DNA of 62,000 nucleotides from Cristatella mucedo (lineage: Eukaryota > Bryozoa > Phylactolaemata > Cristatellidae), in assembly GCA_009760855.2 (NCBI GenBank), contig WPIO01000052.1, positions 1 to 62,000 on the forward strand. The letters are read 5' to 3'. A program made the position numbers and the translations under genes. Positions 23,151 through 34,877 of the stretch are shown piece by piece. Numbering within the stretch: position 1 is the stretch's first letter; every line of letters starts with the position of its first letter. The notes beneath the pieces are model-generated. The model had not been told where the DNA came from. It did not search any database and saw only the letters and a list, made by a program, of their open reading frames with translations.

Positions 23151-23964
23151 AAGAGAGCATCCATGACTGTTAATATGGTAATTCGTATACAATAGTCCTG
23201 TCGCTAAGCCAAAAAGTAGTCATATCTCTTAAGAATATGGTAAGACGTTGACGATGAGACAATCCTCGGATCCTCTGAAGATTCCAATAGAGGGTAGTTG
23301 CATGAAAAGCAAATTTAAGTGCTTTTGCAACTGCAAAAGAAGGCTTTAGTGCAGTGAAAAAAGAAAAAGAGAGAAACCAAAGAAGTAGAAGAAAACTAAA
23401 AAGAAGGCTACTCATCTAAACGCTTGTAGCTAAAGACCATATTGATAGTTTGGAGACATTTTTCATAATATGGGGTGATTCAGCAGATATACCATCTGAG
23501 TCCTTTCGGCATAAGACACGTCATGACCCTAGTCCTTATTTCGACCTTCTTTAGAACAAAGAACTCCTAAGTACAATTAGTGGGCTGTATTATATTTTCC
23601 ATCACTAGTATGATCCAAAACATACCTAATCCAACGTTAAGTAATTTTTAACAATTTTTTCCAGTTTGGTTCCTTTTTTACCATAACGGTTGTGGGCTGA
23701 TCGAGTCATTATCCGCACCTTAACTCAGGGAAAATTTGGGGGATTAAGTTGAGAGCCAGTTTCGGCAGCTAGCTGTCCATATCATATTGTCTGACATACT
23801 TTTTGCCAACTGTTAACGAGTGTTGAGTAGCTTTCTGCTAATGTCTGCCAACATTTGATCAGCTCCTTACCTGCGGAGTTGCAAGATGATCATATTACTG
23901 AGATCATTTACTGATCATTGCAAGTATGTCAGGTTCGTGATAGTTCGATTAATTAAGTATTATG

Positions 23965-24180
23965 GGTGCTGGCACTGTGCTCGCTGCCACTAACCACATT
24001 TGCTTGCTGACCCTGTGCATGTCATCCCTAACCGTGTTATTCATGTTGTTTATCAAGCATGATATTACTCACTATGCAATCGCGTTTCCCTTTGCAGCAA
24101 ATGTAAAGCGCCTCGGAAGAGATTGAGTTCTCTGAAGGCGCTTTATCAAGTGCATTACTACTATTATTCTTATTATAGCA
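23965..24180 (+). mobile_element. LINE or SINE family B 3' tail (B8)
   Basis: The last ~210 bp of the family B 3' UTR, with hairpin AGCGCCTCGGAAGAGATT..GGCGCT and an (ATT)-like end. Confidence 0.8.
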
Positions 24181-25640
24181 GGTTTATTTGTCTTATTTTA
24201 ACCACCCGTAAGATTTTCGAAATACCAGCAGCATTCAAATTTTGTCAAAATGCATTACAGCTTAGTAGACAACATAGTATAGCAGCTGTAGCCTTCCAAA
24301 TAGTTTTGTATTTTTCGGAACCCACATAAAAATGTGATGAGATCCTACATTCATACCGGATCATTTGAACGAAATGAATAATTGGAACGAAAATAAATCA
24401 TGTCGTTAGAATCCTTGAATGAATTTTCAGCTACTCGTAATGTGAGCTTTTTGAAGCTTCACGGCCGAAACTACTGTTATTGCCACATTGTCTCTGGATA
24501 TTTCTATTTTCCCGAGAGTCTGCAGTTCATTCTTAGGCAGTTAGCATTTCTGCCCTAGTGCTTCTCATATGTAACTGACCGGATAGTGCAGTCCAACCCC
24601 CACAATGCGATCCAGAGCTGAGGCAGAAAGTCCATCGTTCTTATCCCGTCGTGGAAGTAGGTGCAGGCTGACTGCCAGTACTGCACTGTACGACTAAATC
24701 CTGTTTCAGCAAGCCCAGGCTGCCCGATTTCGACCCACCGGAAGTCGTGTCAGCCTCGAGACGTGCCTCTTCAGTATTGGTATGATTGGCTGCCTCGGGA
24801 AAGATCTTTCTTTGCCCATTGCCTGGCTGAACCCTAAGTGTGCTTCTGCCAACACGCAGCCAAGAAGCTAAGTCTCGGTATCTTTACGATGGCTTGTGTT
24901 GGTAGTGGGTGCATTGATAACTGATCTCCCAAAAAATCAGTAGATCCTGCTACCAGGGTCGTACCCTGGATTTAGTCAAGTGTCTGTTGTTTACCTTGCC
25001 TGGAGGGCTGTATACATTCATTCATCGGCAGGGTGTCAACTTGGACAGCATGGCTTTAATTAACAGGCAATTTAATTTGCTCGAACAGCATTCTTTTAAT
25101 TTGCTCGAACAGCATTCTTTTTATTGTGTTTAGATATTGTATTTTTTTCTGGATATACCTTGTTTTACATATGTAGTTTGTTTGGAATGTCACCTGTGTC
25201 TGCCTTTGTCCTGGGGTTTTTTGTTCTCGATTGCTGCTATTCAATGCCAAGTCCTTGCTAGGCTCCATAGGCAACCAGGCTCAGCAGTAGGTATTCAAAC
25301 CATGCTTGCAGACTTCTAAAAAGCTTGCATGCTGTGTTTTCATTGTTTTCCGATGCTCCATAATCAAGACCCACTCATTCATCATTGCCTTGAGTGGCTG
25401 ACTAATCTGTTGGGCCCAAAGGTTCTGAGAGACCTAGCTAGCCCATAGCTCTGAACTAAGCCAGCTAAATTGGGAAGAAGCATCGCCGTTGCCACAATAC
25501 TCACCTGCAAGAAGTATCTTAAACTGAGTTAGAAAATCAACCAGTAGATCCTATGACGATGGGACAACCAGTTAATTGATGCTCTGTTTTTTATGGTTGA
25601 AAATTTTAATGTCGTGTTCCTTCAATGTATTTTGACATTG
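24181..25640. other. intron, no gene recognised
   Basis: Contains a more G+C-rich patch (about 24,560-24,980) of unknown nature and a perfect 2 x 24 bp tandem duplication at 25,071-25,118. Confidence 0.4.
25071..25118. repeat. tandem duplication, 2 x 24 bp
   Basis: Two identical adjacent 24-bp units, each containing TTTGCTCGAACAGCATTCT. Confidence 0.95.
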
Positions 25641-25649
25641 AAGGCAGAG

Positions 25650-26160
25650 AAGCCAAGCTGTCAGTTTAGCACCACGCAAAGGCCTCATAACTAAGAAAAC
25701 CTGCGATAAGAAAGTTACTGGATGTTTCAAATGCATGAGCTAACTTGGCTTGTTGCGCCCTTGTATGAGTATGCCCGAATTTTGCAACATCACATGGTAG
25801 AAAATTAGGCAACCTAAGTATGGAGCTGGTGTGGTCATCTTGCGAACAGTCATTTTGGAAATGGACACCCAGATTCTGCTCGGAGGCTGCTGGTGCTGAC
25901 CATTCAGTTTGGTTGATGAAGCTTTCGGTTTAAGATTTGAAGGAAGTTTCCCAATAAACTTGTGGCCAGTCTAATCGTTATTCAACAATTTTATATATCT
26001 ACCATCTAACGACGATTCTCAGCAATCAAAGCTGCAATACAGTTGGAGGAATATGAGGTGTTGGAAGGTCAGGAAGTGGCAAAGCACAGACTCCACTAAG
26101 AGTAACCTGCTTAGAAATGAAAGCTTAACAGTGCTTGGGATTGCATTGCCTAGATCCAAT
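25650..26160 (-). mobile_element. LINE family B, very old RT fragment (B9)
   Basis: On the minus strand it parallels the family B RT: AATGCATGAGCTAACTTGG, GCCCGAATTTTGCAA and GTGGTCATCTTGC correspond to blocks at 11,700-11,800. Heavily decayed. Confidence 0.55.
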
Positions 26161-26537
26161 GAGTTAAAAAAAACCACTGTCATGTACTGGGCAGATGATT
26201 AAAATAATTGCTTCCACTTAACTAGTGGTAAAAGAGTACTACCATCAGCTAAAGGGTTATTCGCCTGTCTTGTTTAATGGAGAATGAATCGTTGCCTCCA
26301 AATCTGAACCAAGAGTTAAATCACTGAAGAGGCTAGCACTTCATAATCAAGATCGTGGGTTTCAGTCCTTCAGCAAGCACGTCTTTATTACCTGCTAGAA
26401 GCAGGACAACAGTTTCTAACTCACTTTTTCTAGTATGTAGATGTTTGTCGTAAATCTGCCAGCCTTTTACTTATAGCCAGCACGTGTATTTACCTTGTTT
26501 TGTGATTTATTTCAGTGTGCTATAATGTTTTGTACAG

Positions 26538-26771
26538 CTTATGGTGTCAATTTGTGTGGTTTTTATAACGCCTTACAATTTTGTGGGGCACCTGTTTGTC
26601 ACAATGATATGGGTGTGCGGGTGGACTTATACTGCATTCCTACTGAATGATGCCACCGTGCGAATAAGTCGTATTGCAAGGTCCACACGGCAGGATTTGA
26701 CAAATCAGCTTCTAGCGTTTTCTATGGTGCTTCACTCTCATCCGAACTCTTTAGCTTTGCTGGAAGGCTGA
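26538..26771 (+). CDS. possible WD40 exon of the NWD-like gene
   Basis: A 76-codon open frame follows a TTTTGTACAG acceptor. The part TYTAFLLNDATVRISRI looks like a WD40 strand pair and is followed by an uncharged stretch ending in TGA at 26,769. No convincing donor is visible; GTGCTT at about 26,730 is the best. It sits in the right order between recognised WD exons, but the N-terminal part is unusually hydrophobic and could be chance open frame. Confidence 0.3.
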   Translation, partial: LMVSICVVFITPYNFVGHLFVTMIWVCGWTYTAFLLNDATVRISRIARSTRQDLTNQLLAFSMVLHSHPNSLALLEG

Positions 26772-26919
26772 CGGAATTAATATTATTTCTGAATACAGAG
26801 TTGAGACCATATCAATTCACACTTTGGATGGTTTCTGACTGCATTCTCTTGTCATCAACTAAAGATGTGTTAGTCAAGGCTGTTCATATAGCAGTGTATG
26901 TCGATTTTCTCTGTTGCAG

Positions 26920-27025
26920 AAACTGGTTGCTTGCACGAGAGACTGTGTGTATTTAATAACAACTACCAGCTCCGGTGCTAGCTTTTCTGTTCAATCCCGA
27001 ATTATGAAGCATCTAGATTGGGCAG
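26920..27025 (+). CDS. NWD-like exon, WD40 region
   Basis: A short exon between CTGTTGCAG and GTGCGT, 106 bp, phase 0 to phase 1. It reads KLVACTRDCVYLITTT and ends KHLDWA plus one base. The phase-1 end fits the phase-1 start of the exon at 34,293. The strand pattern fits half a WD40 blade. The assignment depends on splice signals, phase and order more than on a diagnostic motif. Confidence 0.5.
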
Positions 27026-27733
27026 GTGCGTCTGAATTTGCTCACCCAATGCAATTTTTTTTACTGCAATCTCTGCTGCACAGCTAGTGCATTCATAAAT
27101 AGAACTATCACTTAGAAGGATATATGTTTTTACATTCTTAAATTTGGGCAGCCATCTCATTTATGCGATAATTATTGCTCCAACTCAACTTTGCACACCT
27201 CCCCCACACGACCTATAGTTCAAAGCAGATTGACATGCAGAACCTAGTAAAAAATGCAGCTTAACTAGATTTGTAAGCTTCATTGTAAGTATATACGTTT
27301 GGATACGCACTGGCATGCAGTAAAGCATATTTTCTCTTGATTTTGCATGGGTTTGAGTCTTACAAAAGGCAGTACTGTGCCCACTCCGAGCATCATGATA
27401 AGTGGCCAAGGCTATTCTGCCTCTATATTAGGAGTCATCTGCACTTTGTTTTCCTTTTTATTTTACCATAAAAGGAAGAGTGGTGGTTGCCCTAGTCCAA
27501 TCTTACGTATGGCTGTTGAAATCGCTTCGGCGTTGTATAGACCATGTATAGCTAGCATGGCATAAGGCCGTGAAAGCTGGTTGCGAATATGATTAAACAT
27601 GCTGTAGCAGGCATTGGTGTGCATTGTAGGTGCAATGGAGTGGTAGAGCACTAAATGGCAGTTGATTATCTGTGCAGATAGCTGAATCGGGTTTCTTAGG
27701 CTCAAGAAAGGAGGGCCGAGATTCAGCCATAAT

Positions 27734-28073
27734 TTATTCAGCCAATTTGTATTTGATCGTAATGGATGTCCAGTTAACTTTGCACATTTGTGCAGTTGCA
27801 GGTGCTACATTGCGCACCCTTGTACGTGCCGGCGTGCCTAAGGTTGGCATACCTGATGATATCTTGATGATTTTCGGTTCTTTGTTACTGTGCCGGTCAC
27901 TACACATGGCAAGCTGTATGTCTAGCTTTGGAGCACCCTTTGTGGTGCCACACAATACCAGCATTTCTACCTCCTCACTACTTTTCTCTAGTTTAAGAGC
28001 TATCAGATGTTTCCTATGTGATTTTTCACTGTTATATCTCAATATGCCCACTATCTCACACAGCACCTATTAG
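27734..28073. other. overlapping long ORFs on both strands, unassigned
   Basis: Two long open frames share this interval: 133 codons on + (27,672-28,073) and 110 codons on - (27,734-28,066). The minus one has the more protein-like composition (KHLIALKLEKSSEEVEMLVL, then mixed polar residues); the plus one is hydrophobic and serine rich. No family is recognised and no start, donor or promoter picks one. It may be an exon of a gene on the minus strand or part of an unknown repeat. Confidence 0.3.
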
Positions 28074-28084
28074 TATTTAACTGG

Positions 28085-28930
28085 GTGTTTATGTACACTT
28101 AATAACAGTAATACCTTGTATAGCACCATGAGGAGAACTTAATCAATTTCTAGGTACTTTACATATTCTAAAAAGGAAACATGATCAAATGGTTAGTGGT
28201 AGCATCGCCAATCTCAACAAGCAAAGCATTGTTAGATGTGACCTGCACAACGTGAGCATGCAAATATGGTTAGTTACAGCATGCACGGTATTTGCACATG
28301 TCAGCTCACTAAGCACGAGTCACATTAACTATTAAATGCTTGTAAATACATTAATTTTTAGCTTTATGTTAAATGTTGTCCATTCCTGGGATGTCATGAC
28401 ATCTGTGGGGATCGAGTTCCAGGGTTTGGGACCGTACGAACTAAAGGTGCGATGTCCATAGGATTTGAGCTTCGTACAATGTGTAGTTAAGCGATAACAT
28501 TTCGAAAAGCATATGGTATAGTACTGTGCTTAGCTCGATGGGAAAGGAGATCAGATAGTTAGGCTGGAGCCAAAGAATGTCGGGACCTAAAAGTGAGTAA
28601 GAGAACCTTGAAGTGTATGTGCTGCTTGACTGGGAGCTAGTGCTGGTCGGCTAAAAATGGTGTGATGTGGCAACTGCAACGTTTACGACAGACAAGCCTA
28701 GCTTCAGACTTCTGCATCAACTGTAAGCTCCTGATTGCACAGGCCAGTAGACCAGCAAGCAGTGACTTACTGAAGTCGGAGTAGCATGTTCCAACTTCAT
28801 GGACCGATTTATATGAAATATTCATGTTTAAGCAAGCCCGACGTTTAGCAAAGTTGTGTAGCCGAAAGTAAGCTAAATGGACTGTGGAGATCACTTCCTC
28901 CCACCCTAGAGAGCAGTTTTGGGCGACTCC
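28085..28930 (-). mobile_element. LINE family B, old 3' copy (B10)
   Basis: Decayed hairpin at 28,120-28,165, 3' UTR, RT C-terminus (28,637-29,005 on minus: KSLLAGLLACAIRSLQLMQ and then RLVCRKRCSCHITPFLAD), truncated at about 28,930. Confidence 0.75.
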
Positions 28931-29226
28931 TAGCCTGGTGTGGACCTTTACCTGATTTCCCCGTAATGCCTTCGGGTATTCCGGTGCTATCATCGCTGTG
29001 ACCATTTAATAATAATTCACTTGATAAAGCACCCTCAGAGAACTTAATCTCTCTCTAGGCGCTTTACATTTGCTGTAAAGTGAAATGCAATTGAATGGTA
29101 AGTAAAATCATGCTTGAAAAAAACAAACGAAATGAATAATATGGTTAGGGGTGACATGCACAGGGTCAGCATGCAAATGTGGTTAGTGGCAGCATGCACA
29201 GTGTCAGCACGAATAAGCACATCAAG

Positions 29227-29365
29227 GATTCATTTTGTTTGTTTTTCAAGCATGATTTTACTTACTATTCTATTGCGTATCACTTTGCAGCAAATGTAAA
29301 GCGCCTAGAAAGAGATTAAGTTCTCTGAGGGCGCTTTATCAAGTGCAATATTAATATTAATATTA
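29227..29365 (+). mobile_element. solo LINE/SINE family B tail, nested
   Basis: The last ~140 bp of the family B 3' end, ending in (ATT)n, lies within B11. The host 3' UTR breaks after CATCAAGGA and resumes at AATCACAGGGACCC. It is almost identical to 16,760-16,890. Confidence 0.85.
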
Positions 29366-29583
29366 ATAATCACAGGGACCCACTAAATGCTGTCTGAAAT
29401 AGGTGTGTTTTTAGGTTCCTTTTAAATGTGGTCAGGTCAAGGGATGTTCTGACGCAGGTCGGGAGGGAGTTCCAGGCTTTGGGAGCATATGAACTAAATG
29501 CACGGTCTCCAAAGGATTTAAGGTTTGTATGAGGTATTTCTAGACTGTTGGATTCCGAAAAGCGGGTGGTACGATGCTTGGCC

Positions 29584-29815
29584 TGATGGGGTAGTATATC
29601 TGACAGATAGGCTGGAGCCATAGAATGAAGGGACCTAAAAACTCTGCAGCTAGGCTTGTCTGTCGTGAGCGTCGCAGTTGCCACATTACTCCACTTCTCG
29701 CCGACCTGCACTGGCTACCAGTCAAGCAACGGATTGACTTCAAGGTTTTGTCGCTCACTTTTAGGTCCCTTCATTCTATGGCTCCAGCCTATCTGTCAGA
29801 TATACTACCCCATCA
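29584..29815. repeat. 57-bp perfect inverted repeat
   Basis: Arms 29,584-29,640 and 29,759-29,815 are exact reverse complements by eye, with a 118-bp spacer. They encode the same RT segment (AYLSDILPH) read in opposite directions. Confidence 0.95.
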
Positions 29816-29816
29816 T

Positions 29817-32800
29817 ATTTTATGAGCGGTCCTTGGACATGCTACAAAAAACAGGACCTGCTTAGCATAAGGTGCGATGTCGCTATTAGTCGATACCTAC
29901 CGGTGGGCCGTTTCCGGCGGGTCATTGAGAACCTTCCTGCATCGTGCATTCGCCCTATCAACAGCTCGGCTATCAAACCTACGACCCGTACGTTTAAAGT
30001 ACTGAATAGTACTTGTTGCGGTAGTAGCCCACCTGCCGTGGCCCAGCGCATTGTGAAACGTCGACCGGCAGTCGTTACTAAAGTCCAATTAAAATTCGAA
30101 GGGCCGCATACACGTCGACGTGAATACAAGCCACTTCATCACCGGTGCCCAGTTGTTGGACAGCCTCGTAAATTCCACCTACTAAATGTCCGCTTGCTAA
30201 AAACCAAGGGGTGACTTATCCGAGATCAGGTGGTCCAGGAGAAGCTAGATGCATTTCTGCATACCGAAACCTGGACGACACCTTGTTTCAGTAACTGTAT
30301 TTCTGAGACCACTCCACCCGGGTTCTCATTCTATCAGTCCATGCGTTCTGACAAGGTTGGTGGCGGGTTGCAATTGCTGTTAGCGAATCGGTTGGCTATA
30401 AGATGTGCAGTTTCTCGCATGGGCCATCGTTTGATTCGGTTGCAATTAGGTCTTCATCAAAGACAATGCCTCTCACTGTTGTGATATACCGGCCTCCTTC
30501 TGGCTGTCTAAACTTGTTTATAGAGGAGTTTCCAGAGTTCGTCGCTAAAATATTTGTGTGTGACAGGCCGTTACTGATTGTAGTAAACTTCAATATTTAC
30601 ATTGAAAACCCTAGCAGCAGCCAGGTCCGCTCATTTCTTAAATAAATAAATAAATACTATCTGATTTAACAGACTCTTTTTGTATAGCGACAGAAGAGCC
30701 TTTATGGCTATCACCACGCTTGCAGTGGTGATAAAGGGTCGCCCACCGCAGGATTCGAACCCACGATCTCGGGGCCGAGGTCGTGAAAAGCAACCGCCTT
30801 ACCCAGTGAGCCATTACGGCTCACCATGCTTGACTGTCTGGAGAATTTTGGTTTGGTCCAACACATGAATCGTACCACCCACGTCGGTGGCCATATTCTG
30901 AATCTTGTGATCACTAAGGGCGTCCTCCCCAGTGACCTTGTGGTGTGCCCACTGACCCTCCCAGATCATTGTTCGGTCTTGTTTACTGTTCCTGCTCCCT
31001 TGTACATACAGGGTAATGTCGAACTTGTCAAGCGACGTGACTTACAAAGCATTGACATAGACAAGTTTTTGAAATCTGTTTGTGATGCAGGTCTTCTTCA
31101 TCTGCATTCAGACTCTACCGGCAGCCTCGATACTCTCACTGATGCAATGAACATGACGCTCAGGAATGCTCTAGACAAGCGTGCTCCCGCTCTTTCTATC
31201 CGTGTACAAAGTCGTGGAGATTCCTTTCAATTTACAAAAAACTCCTAAAGATGCACCGAGTTAAGCGCAGTCTTGAACGTCGTTTCATGAAATCGGGGTC
31301 TGATGCAGATCTAGTCGATTTCAATGACTTCCTTCGAGTTTACACCCTAAAGCTTAAAAGAACCAGGGCTTCTTTTTTCATCCGAAAGGTGAATTTCTGC
31401 CAGTCGGACCCTAAACAGATTTATAAGACAGTAAACCATTTACTGGCCCATGCTGAGTGGTCTGACTTCTCAGGTATTAAGGGCTCAGTTGAAAACTTTT
31501 CAGCCTTCTTTACTGAAAGAATTGTGCACCTGTGTGCCTCCATGAAGCCCCTCCGACTAAAGAAATCGCAGTTCCACAGTCTGTGACCTTCCTTAGAAGG
31601 TTCTCCGAGGTTTCTGCATGCGATGTAGCTACCTTAATGAGGTCTAGCAAAAATAGATCGTCTCCTGAAGACCCTATACCTTCATCTCTGTGGTCTTTAC
31701 TGGCAGACCAACTTAGCCCTGCCATAACCGAAATTTGTAATGCTTCCTTGGGAAAAGGGGTCGTCCCCAAGTCTTTCAAATCGGCAATCGTTCAACCCGT
31801 ACTTAAAAAAAGCCTGGATTAGATACAGAGGTCCTTGTAAACTATCGCCCAGTTTCCCTTCTTCCTCACTTGTCAAAAATGCTTGAAAAAATTATTGCTA
31901 AGCAGCTGGTTGAACATATCAAAAAGAATGAAATGTCAGAAATATTTCAATCAGGGTTCAAGAGGCAGCACTCTACAGAAACACGTTACCAATGACATTC
32001 TACGTGGCAACGACGACGGGTATGTCACTGCCCTAGCTCTGCTAGATCTGTCTGCTGCCTTCGACACCATTGATCACGATGTACTGCTTGAACGATTGAG
32101 AACAACGATCGGTCTGGCAGACGAAGCACTGGCGTGGTTTAAATCTTACTTGTCTGATCGTGTTCAATCCGTCTCGTTTAGGGGTCCAGTCCCACACACG
32201 AGAAGGTTCACATGTGGAGTCCCTCAAGGGTCTGTACTCGGTCCGTTGCTGTTCTCCATTATGCATTCTCCATTATATGCAACCTCTGGGAAAAGTGATT
32301 GAGGCCCACGGAATGGGACTTCACTTTTATGGTGACGATACGCAGCTGTATTTGTCATTCAAACCGTTGGAATCTGCTGTGGCAACTAAGAAACTGAATG
32401 CTTGCCTTGCCGACATTTGATCCTGGAGGTCGGAAAACTTCTTGAAATTAAATTACGATAAAACCGAACTGCTGCTCATAGGACACCCTAAGCACGTGGC
32501 TGGATTAAAAGGCTTCGCTCTTCTAGTAGGTGATGCTGTTGTACAGCCATCACCACGTGCTCGAAATTGAGGTGTCGTTTTCGACAGCTGCCTCAATTTT
32601 AAAAGCTTCATTCAGAAGACTGCTTCTGCGGCTAGCCATCACGTCCGATCCCTATCAAAGATTAGGAGCTGTCTTCCACAGTGGCTTGTAAAAAAATTTA
32701 CCAGCTCGTTAGTTCTGTCTCGGCTAGCTTATAGTAATTTCCTTTTGGCTGGGCTGCAAAAGAAAGCAACTAGGCCACTGCAGCTGACTATAAATATGGC

Positions 32801-33057
32801 TGCAAGATTAGTCTTGAAGTCCTATAGGTTTGACCACGTGTGTTCTTCACTAAAAGTAGGATTGATGCTGGTTGAGCAGTGGATACAGAGCAAAGTTCTT
32901 AAGCTGACCCACAAGGCCTGCCACGACTTGGCTTCTTTGTACCTAGCTGAACTGCTGCACCAGTTTCAGCCTCTTCGCGCCCTCAGGTCCTGTGTGGACA
33001 ATAAATTAGCTGTTCTATTCCTCCACTTAAAGACCGTTGGTGACATAAGCTTTAGCT
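29817..33057 (+). mobile_element. LINE family A, longest copy (A8), inactive
   Basis: Order on +: a basic N-terminal segment (29,870-30,210: RTFKVLNSTCCGSSPP ... VQLKFEGPHTRRREYKPLH), then an APE-type endonuclease starting at LLNVR with TETW (30,250), VIYRPPSGC (30,480) and HILNLVITKG, and DHCSVLFTV (about 30,965). The RT follows with NYRPVSLLP (31,840), LDLSAAFDTIDHDVLLERL (motif A, 32,041-32,100), GVPQGSVLGPLLF (motif B, 32,215) and FYGDDTQLY (motif C, 32,325-32,350). The thumb and C-terminal part run to 33,057. It is an L2/CR1-like non-LTR retrotransposon. Defects: several frameshifts and stops, an S1 SINE inside the endonuclease, the endonuclease Asp of GDFN changed to Asn, and the last ~350 bp missing. 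The 5' end abuts LINE B11. Confidence 0.9.
30637..30830 (-). mobile_element. SINE S1 (tRNA-derived), nested in LINE A
   Basis: Minus-strand tRNA-like head with A box TGGCTCACTGGGTAAGGCGG and perfect B box GGTTCGAATCC, a body shared with the 2.7-kb copy, and a (TTTA)n 3' tail. Sister copy A7 reads straight through the same point (about 19,540), which proves insertion. Confidence 0.9.
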
Positions 33058-33870
33058 AGTGGTGTGTTGTAGCAATCTACCAATGATGACAGGTCAGAAG
33101 CAAGATTAAGCTGCAGGGGGAATATATTTTCGCATGGATGGTATCGATATCAAGGGTCTTGAGGTTTAACGATTCACGCGTGTCTTTAGATGTTAAGGAG
33201 GGCACGCACTGTAGACTGAATGAGATGTCCATGTGGTCAGATTAGCAAAATTTGGTAATAATTGTGGTGACAGCATGCATATGTAGGATACAATTTGGTC
33301 GCATGTGTGACCCTTGATGTGAGTAGGGTCATGCATTTGAGCCTCAAGAGGGAATGATTCAGTCATTGCACCACAGTGGGTGCTGAAGGCGTCAGATAAG
33401 TAATCGAAATAATTTAGAAATCTTATAACGTGGAAAGATCGATTTCTTTTACACTGAATCGAAATTCAATCAGAGAAATGAGAAATGATGAATGATGAGA
33501 TGAGAGAAATGATGGAGGACTTTATACCTAGGGGGCGGGGTGATAGCCTACTGCCACCATAGGCAGCTTATCGTTGGTAGAACTAAAAATACAAATCCGA
33601 AAGATTGCTTCGAGGGGACTGCAGACAACTAGAAGTTCAAGAAATAAATTGTGATAATTACGAATAAACCAGTTTGTTAAGTTAAGTTTTGATTGATCTA
33701 GGGGAGTGGTAGAAGTAGAAGCCTGTTTATGATCGAATAGTAAGTCGATTTTAGCGGTCTCGGTCAAAGTGGAGGCCGTTTTGAGTAACCATTGATTGTC
33801 TTATCATTGGTTCATTGCACATAGAGTGAGAATTCTAAAGAGAAGTATTATCTTTAGGTAGACATCAGTT
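33058..33870 (-). mobile_element. LINE family B 5'/endonuclease fragment (B12)
   Basis: Minus strand: region parallel to 15,830-16,430 and 16,906-17,050. The ORF at 33,528-33,767 on minus reads ASTSTTPLDQSKLNLTNWF and KLPMVAVGYHP, matching the endonuclease Y..P block. It abuts the broken 3' side of LINE A8. Confidence 0.75.
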
Positions 33871-34292
33871 GGGGTCTTTCTTAATTAACAATTGTTTATT
33901 TGAGAGTCTTATGCCGCTGCAAGCTAGGTTCTTTTGAAAAGTGTCCTTGTGTTGACATAGCAGTTCAATCCACTAAGGTCGTAAACTTGAAACTCAAGGT
34001 TTAGTTTTGGAACCTAATTTCCCCGTTTTCTTTTGTGAATCACTCCGAAGGATCTCTAAAAGTCTATATTTAACAAAACTTGAGCCTACCGGAGCCTATT
34101 CTTTACTCTTATTTATGTTTCATATACATACTTCATACTACTACTTTCATACTACTTCATACTACTACATACATACTACTTAGGTAGAAGTTCTAGCCTT
34201 TGAGCTTTCTCTTAATAGTAGCAGCCTTGGTGTGTAACAAAAACTGCATATGGAATACCTTTATTTTTTATTTGCTTCTGTTTTCGGTATAG
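33871..34292. other. intron, with (CATACTACT)-like simple repeat
   Basis: A CATACTAC-rich degenerate simple repeat at about 34,125-34,182; no gene seen. Confidence 0.5.
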
Positions 34293-34448
34293 TAAGGATC
34301 ACGAACCAACAGCTTGCTGGATACCGCCTTGGCAGTATCAGTGTCTTGGAGTTTTTTGATTCTGCTATAATGACGGAAGTGAGTGAACTTATGAGTTTTG
34401 TCGGCCATTCAAAGCCCATAACGGACGTGATAGTTAAAGGAGATATCC
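34293..34448 (+). CDS. NWD-like WD40 exon
   Basis: The exon lies between TTCGGTATAG and CC|GTAAGT. It encodes about 52 residues with ISVLEFFDSAIM and then ELMSFVGHSKPITDVIV. F.GH...I.DV is the classic GH start of a WD40 repeat. It enters in phase 1 and leaves in phase 1, both matching its neighbours. No internal stop. The previous intron is about 7.3 kb and contains LINE A, LINE B and SINE S1 insertions. Confidence 0.7.
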
Positions 34449-34799
34449 GTAAGTGTATGCGTATTGCTGCTTTTTTGTAAGAGCCTTACTAGTATCTCAA
34501 TTCGGCTGCAGATCGCCTCAGCTTTCAGGGGCAAACTCGATCTTGGTATTTCGCAAATGAAGACAAACGATGTTTACTTAACGTTTACAAATTGCTATAC
34601 ATGTTCTTAAATCCATAAAATATATGCATGTATATAAATTGACTGTTTACAGTTAATAGATTCATGCATATATGTATCATCATTTCTGTAGTCATATTTG
34701 ATAGAATGCTTAGGCTTTTTATGAGCAACAACCAATTTTCATGTGCATTACCTTTCCAATTTGAGACCATATTAGCCTCAATACAGACACTGTTCATAT

Positions 34800-34877
34800 G
34801 ATGTTATGTAATGTATCCCTGTCTGTAACACCACAATGCCACAAAGACTAAGTGGGTGTTATATGCAGGAGCGTTTT
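34800..34877 (-). mobile_element. LINE family A tail fragment (A9)
   Basis: The last ~75 bp of family A 3' UTR in minus orientation, beginning at the ATTAC-type tail. Confidence 0.75.

Larger units (their letters stand above)
29012..29816 (-). mobile_element. LINE family B with 5' inversion (B11)
   Basis: A minus-oriented 3' end (hairpin at 29,030-29,070; RT C-terminus 29,370-29,640) is followed directly by the more 5' part in plus orientation (29,641-29,815). A plus-oriented solo tail (29,227-29,365) is nested in the 3' UTR. The inverted junction and shared 57-bp segment are the signature of twin priming. The ORF around 29,370-29,711 carries FGDRAFSSYAPKAWNSLPT and ends AFSGSL. Confidence 0.85.

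Noticed and set aside
30741-30830. tRNA gene candidate on minus
   Set aside because: Perfect B box, but it is the head of SINE S1 inserted in a LINE.
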